Source of the DNA: REEB48 sp964355085
Lineage (GTDB): Bacteria; Patescibacteriota; Minisyncoccia; UBA6257; 02-FULL-45-10c
Reading direction: 5' to 3'
NCBI GenBank assembly: GCA_964355085.1
Contig: CAYHBW010000003.1
Span: 1-48,937, forward strand
DNA: 48,937 nucleotides
Part shown: positions 44,524-48,937 of the stretch, in pieces
How positions within the stretch are numbered: position 1 is the stretch's first letter
How the letters are laid out: each line of letters starts with the position of its first letter
The notes under the pieces: generated by a model
What the model was told of the DNA's origin: nothing
The model's database searches: none
Seen by the model: only the letters and a program-made list of their open reading frames with translations
Program-made: the position numbers and the translations under genes

Positions 44524-45801
44524 ATGGACTTTTATGTTGCCGCTGTAATGTCTCTGTTTGGTTTGAGCTCACTAACTTCTTTACTTGCGATAATCGGCTT
44601 ATTCAATCCCAAATTAGTCATACTTCGTCCGTCTTTGCAGACGAAGGCGGGGGCGTTTTTCTTGTGGGCGATGGCAAGTGCATGTTTTTTAACCGCCGGG
44701 ATTGTAGTTGCCAGCATCGCGGCGCAAAAAGATCAGAATGAAGCCGTCGCGGAACAAGTAGAATATTATGTAGGCGCCAAAGGCGCGAATATTCGCGGAT
44801 GTCCGGATATAACGTGTGAGATTGTCGATACCATCAATCCATATACGAAACTCTCTTTCAAAAGCGATCCTTTTTCGGAAAATCCGGAATGGGCGAGATA
44901 TGTCTTTTCCGACGGTTCAGCCGGATATGTCAGCAAAGCGGCTCTTTCCAATAATCCCACTTATACCGGCCAATCCGATTCCGGCGGTGGCTCTTCTTCT
45001 GTCGGAGGCATTATTATCGGTCCGTGGTCTGATATCCGAGTAGAACTTGGCGAATCTTATTTATTTTATTTCTGCGATCCGGAAAACGCGATATCCGGAG
45101 CGACCTGCGGCGGGCTTGCGGGCGCGGTTACTAATCCGACGGGAGGAAAGCCGCCGTATTCATTCGTTAAAAAGTCCGGCTTTCTTCCACCGGGTATGGT
45201 GTTGGAACTCAATGGAACACTTAGCGGTTCTCCGACGCAGACAGGTACTTATAATTTCCGCTTGTGCGCCAAAGATTTATACGGCGACGAGGGATGCCAG
45301 AATCTGGCGGTGGTAGTAAGTAAGGCCGGGTTCACAGCCCAAATTCCACCAGACGAAGAACAGATTGAATACTCAGCAACGATTGACAGTATGTCTTGTG
45401 CGCGGGTTGATAGCAGCTGTAAAAAATATATTGGATTTTCTATCTGTGATTACGCTATTGCGGCTTCGGGATCTGCTACCGCTCCGATTGGATCGTCATT
45501 TGGAATAACTAACGGAACAAGCGCTAGAATTTCCGGATGGTATCCAACCCTGGGCGAAGGTTATTCGACTGTAACAGCTGATTCGTGGTCGGGACCGATA
45601 AACTCTACAATGACCGAGTACAAGAGAGAAGCAGGACAACCGTCAACTACCAGATGGAATGCGACCGCAAAGATCCCGGACGTTGAAAGAACTGATGGAT
45701 CCGGAAGTTTTGAAACGGCAATAGGAGTACAAGTTTATTTCACTCCTTTGATGAGTAGTCAGAGCGCATACAGAACTGACGCTACAACATATTGTAACTA
45801 A
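44524..45801 (+). CDS. Membrane/surface protein with SH3-like and Ig-like domains
   Basis: 425 aa. Two N-terminal membrane helices (about residues 5-27 and 43-66), then a bacterial SH3-like domain (YYVGAKGANIRGCPDITCEI to DGSAGYVSKAAL), a Gly/Ser linker, a putative Ig domain of the He_PIG type (GGKPPYSFVKKSGFLPPGMV then GTLSGSPTQTGTYNF) and a C-terminal Cys-containing domain I do not recognise. Probably faces outside and binds wall or a partner cell. TATAAT (44514-44519) lies 4 nt before ATG. Confidence 0.8.
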   Translation: MDFYVAAVMSLFGLSSLTSLLAIIGLFNPKLVILRPSLQTKAGAFFLWAMASACFLTAGIVVASIAAQKDQNEAVAEQVEYYVGAKGANIRGCPDITCEIVDTINPYTKLSFKSDPFSENPEWARYVFSDGSAGYVSKAALSNNPTYTGQSDSGGGSSSVGGIIIGPWSDIRVELGESYLFYFCDPENAISGATCGGLAGAVTNPTGGKPPYSFVKKSGFLPPGMVLELNGTLSGSPTQTGTYNFRLCAKDLYGDEGCQNLAVVVSKAGFTAQIPPDEEQIEYSATIDSMSCARVDSSCKKYIGFSICDYAIAASGSATAPIGSSFGITNGTSARISGWYPTLGEGYSTVTADSWSGPINSTMTEYKREAGQPSTTRWNATAKIPDVERTDGSGSFETAIGVQVYFTPLMSSQSAYRTDATTYCN

Positions 45802-45862
45802 TTTATAACCAAAACAAATAGAAACCGGTGTCGATTGTAAAGATTAGGTCAAGAATTCATAT

Positions 45863-46423
45863 ATGCTTTTTAAAAATCATCTGAAATTTTTTGATAAAAA
45901 ATGGAAATGGGCGGCAAGTTGCGTCCTGCTACTGGGAACCGTCGTTTTTATTTATGTGATCTATGTGTCTATATTTTGGACATGCTGTTCTCCACCCCCT
46001 AAGCCCACAACTATCATTACCGACGACATCCTAAACGACCCTGACTTGTTGTATGGTAACCGCACTTTTATCGGTTTTTGTCGCACTAAATCCGGATCTG
46101 GCGGCAGTTGCCGCTTCAATACTTATTTATACTCTTCGGGCAAGTTGATTATGGAATCAAGTGAATTGATGATGACGCCGGACGGCGAAAAAACAATCGC
46201 TTACCCAACTGTTCAAAAAGAACTGAGTAAGGGCTTAATGGATGGGATAATCAATCAGATTCGCGATTCCGGAATTATGGATAAGCCCTGCGAAGCGGAA
46301 ATGATCTTCGATTTGTATATTGATTATGTAATCAACCTGGACGGAGCGAAAAAAGAAATCAAGTTTCCCGGTTGCGAGTCGGAATTGAAAGAGATAGACA
46401 GACTGATTGATTCTACTAAGTAA
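45863..46423 (+). CDS. Membrane-anchored hypothetical protein, 186 aa
   Basis: Short cytoplasmic N-terminus, one transmembrane helix (about residues 16-39, WAASCVLLLGTVVFIYVIYV) followed by CC, and an outer domain (FIGFCRTKSGSGGSCRFNTY, ILNDPDLLYGNR) with several Cys that may pair. Unrecognised. No clear ribosome binding site. It lies in a run of surface proteins. Confidence 0.68.
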   Translation: MLFKNHLKFFDKKWKWAASCVLLLGTVVFIYVIYVSIFWTCCSPPPKPTTIITDDILNDPDLLYGNRTFIGFCRTKSGSGGSCRFNTYLYSSGKLIMESSELMMTPDGEKTIAYPTVQKELSKGLMDGIINQIRDSGIMDKPCEAEMIFDLYIDYVINLDGAKKEIKFPGCESELKEIDRLIDSTK

Positions 46424-46429
46424 GCTAAA

Positions 46430-46465
46430 GAATCCCTGCCCGCCCCTGGAGGGCTTTCGCCCCCG
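46430..46465. repeat. Repeat copy B of the 36-nt hairpin motif
   Basis: Matches 44411-44446 at 30 of 36 positions. Both copies form GCC..GGC and GGC-TTTC-GCC hairpins, and the T-A pair at positions 16/22 in copy A is C-G in copy B. Confidence 0.5.
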
Positions 46466-46582
46466 CAAGTTGGTGATGGGTTATTCCGCACGAAATATGT
46501 TCGGCTATATAGGCGCCAGATGTAACGTACAACCTTTTCTTTTTAAATAGAAAAGGAATTTTTACTGTGATAGGATAACAAT

Positions 46583-48352
46583 ATGACGAACGGAAACGGC
46601 AAGAAATTCAAATTCACAGACCTTTTTGCGGCAAAACCAAACAAAATGGCATTGCTTCCGGGCATAATTATTGTAGGTATTTTTGCCGTGTTTATATTAT
46701 TCAAAATCGGGTATATCCAATTACCCAATGTAGATCTTAATTTTTTTAAATCCCAAATCAAAACAACTTCCATTAGCGCGCCGTCGGCAATACCCGCGCA
46801 ACTTTTAACTGTTTACGGCAAGGGGTTTAACCGCACCGACTCAATCTCCGTCAGATTTTTTGATCAGAAGGGGTATGATATCACGCTCACTCCCGCGCAA
46901 GTCACAGATGCCGGAGTTATTGTCGCGGTTCCGCCTTATGTTGATTTTGAACAGTACACATTTGGCCCGGGAACAGTAAACGTTCAGATTCTCGGTCAAT
47001 CTGGGGTCGCTGCTCCCGATTCAGTAACGCTCAATATCGGCGACCTTCCTAGATTTACTGAAATGCCTGGCACTATTACGCTTCAATTTCTTAATGATGC
47101 GATAGCGCAAATAGAAGACACAAAAAGACATATGCTCAGCGCAGAAAACGTTTTAGGGGGGTCTTTTTTAGCTGGGGATTTAATCGCTTCTCTGAGCAGG
47201 CTTTCCGCGGGATATACTGCGCTAGAAAAAGAGGTAAGGTCCGTAATGGCGGATATATCAAAGCAAGTTCCATTTGCACAGATTGGAGACCAAACTTTAT
47301 ATTACAATCAAAAAACGCTTGTAACAGCTGACCGACTATTGGGAAGTCTTATGCGAACAGAACAAGCGCCGATAACAAATAATTCTTTGGGGATAGCTGT
47401 TGCAAATGCTGCTAGTATAGATAGCTGTAAGCGCCTCGAAGGGCTAAATCTCAACGTGGTAATAGCTTGCGTGCAAAGGCGCTTAAGCTTTGAGGATGGG
47501 CTGGAATCGATAACAGAGAGCGCTAACGAAAAGTATTTCAATAATCCGCTTTTAGAGAAGGCATTTAATCTGAAGTCATTTTTATCTGATGTAACTTTTG
47601 TCGGACTTACATTACCTGCGACAGTTACGGCATATAATGAAGATCTCGCCGCCATTACTGCGGCGACAGGCAAAAGCGAATATGAAATAGCGGAAGGTCT
47701 TCGCGACTATTATCTGAATGATTTGGCATTAAAAGTATTAGACCGGATGATACCTTATTCCGGCACTACTCTTGGAATTATTAGTGATTTAATCATAGGA
47801 CCAAGTGATGTTTTATATCGTAGAGGCTTCAACGGTATATTGATTGCAAACGTGCAACTTCTTCCGCCGCACTTATCAGTAGATCCCGGCAGGTTGTCTG
47901 ATCAATCCGGCTTGAGCCTGATAATATGCGGCAATCTTTGCAATGAAAAACAAAAAGATTTTGCGGTGATGGCCGGTGTAAAAGGTAGTGGAAGAATAAT
48001 GAGCGCGCCTGCGGGAATAAGTTGCCCCGGAGACTGTACCGAGATATATGGAGGCACTGTTGATGCTGTTGAATTATCCGCGACGCCTGATAACGGATAT
48101 ATTTTCAGCGGCTGGTCCCTCGCATGCTCGGGAAAAGGCGCGTGCAAATTGCCGTTTGGCAGAGATAAAGCGGTTATCGCGACGTTTGAGAAAGAACCCA
48201 AGAAAGATGTGAATGTGCCCGAAGACGCAAATCAACCTTCTGGAAATGGAAGTATTGAGATTGACGGCGCGAGACTCTGCAATCCGGGTGAAGATCCTGG
48301 AAAGGATAATTGCATACCAATTAAAAAGGGGACTCCGTTTTTCGGGCGTTAA
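46583..48352 (+). CDS. Large surface protein with IPT/TIG-like and InlB-like repeat domains
   Basis: 589 aa. A transmembrane helix (about residues 23-44) anchors the protein. Residues 63-140 (SAIPAQLLTVYGKGFNRTDS) resemble an IPT/TIG Ig-like domain, followed by a long helical middle (QFLNDAIAQIEDTKRHML) and, near residue 470-530, a domain like the divergent InlB B-repeat (GSGRIMSAPAGISCPGDCTE, then DNGYIFSGWSLACSGKG). It probably extends from the cell surface; adhesion is inference. A TAGGAT box ends 6 nt before ATG. Confidence 0.78.
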   Translation: MTNGNGKKFKFTDLFAAKPNKMALLPGIIIVGIFAVFILFKIGYIQLPNVDLNFFKSQIKTTSISAPSAIPAQLLTVYGKGFNRTDSISVRFFDQKGYDITLTPAQVTDAGVIVAVPPYVDFEQYTFGPGTVNVQILGQSGVAAPDSVTLNIGDLPRFTEMPGTITLQFLNDAIAQIEDTKRHMLSAENVLGGSFLAGDLIASLSRLSAGYTALEKEVRSVMADISKQVPFAQIGDQTLYYNQKTLVTADRLLGSLMRTEQAPITNNSLGIAVANAASIDSCKRLEGLNLNVVIACVQRRLSFEDGLESITESANEKYFNNPLLEKAFNLKSFLSDVTFVGLTLPATVTAYNEDLAAITAATGKSEYEIAEGLRDYYLNDLALKVLDRMIPYSGTTLGIISDLIIGPSDVLYRRGFNGILIANVQLLPPHLSVDPGRLSDQSGLSLIICGNLCNEKQKDFAVMAGVKGSGRIMSAPAGISCPGDCTEIYGGTVDAVELSATPDNGYIFSGWSLACSGKGACKLPFGRDKAVIATFEKEPKKDVNVPEDANQPSGNGSIEIDGARLCNPGEDPGKDNCIPIKKGTPFFGR

Positions 48353-48382
48353 TTCAGGGGTTTAAAATTTCTGCTTAAATCA

Positions 48383-48408
48383 AAAATTCCCCGAGAGGGG
48401 AATTTTGG
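48383..48408. terminator. Bidirectional terminator between convergent surface-protein genes
   Basis: AAAATTCCCC-GAGA-GGGGAATTTT. Confidence 0.75.
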
Positions 48409-48427
48409 TTTCGCCGAAAGTTCTGCC

Positions 48428-48937
48428 TTAGTTTTTGATATTGAAGAACTTTTTCGCGCCGTTAAAAACGGTGTCAAAAATACTTCTAAGGTTTTCCGCT
48501 ATGCTGCTTATGGCATCGTTTATCATTTTGCTTATATTACGCGCATCAAGCAGATCCTTGAATGCTTGATTGTCGTCCACTTTTGGGGTTTTTAACGACT
48601 TCACCGGCACAGCATCCTTGGACGGAGTTTTCTGTTGTTCATTGCTTATTTTTTGCGGAACGGATTTGCATTCAGTCTTATCGGGAATGCCGGCGTTGTT
48701 GAAATACGCGCCGTAACTGTTCATGCAAAATTGGTTGCCGGAATAATATCCGTGAATGTATCCGCTATTACCCATGCCGTCGCTGATCTGATACAAACAG
48801 TCATTTTCTGTAGGATTTCCAACAGCGCCAATGAATATTGAGCGTTCCGGCCTGGCGTTATAATATTGGCAAAGTTCGCGGGGCGAATTGATGGCCGGCG
48901 CAGGTCCATCCATCGGTTCTTGCGACGGTGTCGGGTC
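48428..48937 (-). CDS. Partial hypothetical protein (5' end outside window)
   Basis: The frame is open to the window edge (before the first ATG it reads PTPSQEP), so only the C-terminal 169 residues are visible. They contain a Cys-bearing domain (SPRELCQYYNARPERSIFIG, then YYSGNQFCMNSYGAYF), a Ser/Lys-rich linker (SNEQQKTPSKDAVPVKSLKT) and an amphipathic C-terminal helix. Likely another exported or surface protein given its neighbours; unrecognised. Confidence 0.7.
   Translation of the reverse strand, partial: DPTPSQEPMDGPAPAINSPRELCQYYNARPERSIFIGAVGNPTENDCLYQISDGMGNSGYIHGYYSGNQFCMNSYGAYFNNAGIPDKTECKSVPQKISNEQQKTPSKDAVPVKSLKTPKVDDNQAFKDLLDARNISKMINDAISSIAENLRSIFDTVFNGAKKFFNIKN

Overview
The window looks like part of a small-genome bacterium of the Candidate Phyla Radiation (Patescibacteria, Parcubacteria-like). 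This is an inference from compact or divergent housekeeping genes (DnaX without a tau tail, short Fmt and PGK, Obg without OCT), the scpA-scpB-D,D-carboxypeptidase-mraY order, the LemA-HtpX pair, a lone GIY-YIG gene beside a tRNA, and many small proteins I do not recognise. TGA is used as a stop, so the code is the standard one.

Layout. 0-8.9 kb: typA (minus strand, cut by the window start), two small orphan genes, dnaX, tRNA-Trp with a folded RNA element behind it, a DUF4015-type protein, scpA, scpB, a D,D-carboxypeptidase and mraY. 9-12 kb: an accessory stretch with sppA, small orphan genes and two promoter-to-terminator non-coding units. 12-16.8 kb: ndh, pgk, a RecJ-like DHH protein, RNase HI and rnpB. 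16.8-18.9 kb: small genes around a roughly 530-nt structured RNA. 19-23.7 kb: obg, a 269-bp inverted-repeat element, an RsuA-type pseudouridine synthase, two orphan genes, tRNA-Gln with a GIY-YIG gene and palindromic insertions, and superoxide dismutase. 23.8-30.1 kb: fmt, def, thpR, a CtpA-type protease, rpmA, a HAD hydrolase and a PD-(D/E)XK nuclease. 30.2-35.2 kb: an accessory block with two caspase-like proteins, a two-helix mini-protein, RmuC, a nucleotidyltransferase and a nuclease-like protein. 35.2-37.3 kb: CIRCE, groES (interrupted by an in-frame stop) and groEL. 38-41.7 kb: folA, a dUTPase/dCTP-deaminase relative and a thymidylate-synthase-fold gene, divergent from a dCMP-deaminase-like gene and glyA. 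41.8-48.9 kb: a gene broken by an assembly gap, lemA, htpX, tRNA-Ser and four large membrane or surface proteins.

Two styles of gene expression are interleaved. Twelve mostly housekeeping genes have a -10 box ending only 6-9 nt before the ATG and no Shine-Dalgarno, which predicts leaderless mRNAs. About twenty small, mostly unrecognised genes instead carry a TTGACA-17-TATAAT-type promoter, an AGGAGG-type ribosome binding site and their own intrinsic terminator, often with the T-tract of one unit running into the -35 box of the next.

The most interesting points are: the 530-nt RNA directly upstream of a 67-aa membrane protein; the GIY-YIG/tRNA-Gln locus, where a 26-bp palindrome is inserted in copies of the tRNA D-arm; a thymidylate synthase homologue with Asp at the base-discriminating Asn position beside dCMP-deaminase, DHFR and SHMT genes; and the two caspase-like proteins, one overlapping a tiny membrane protein.
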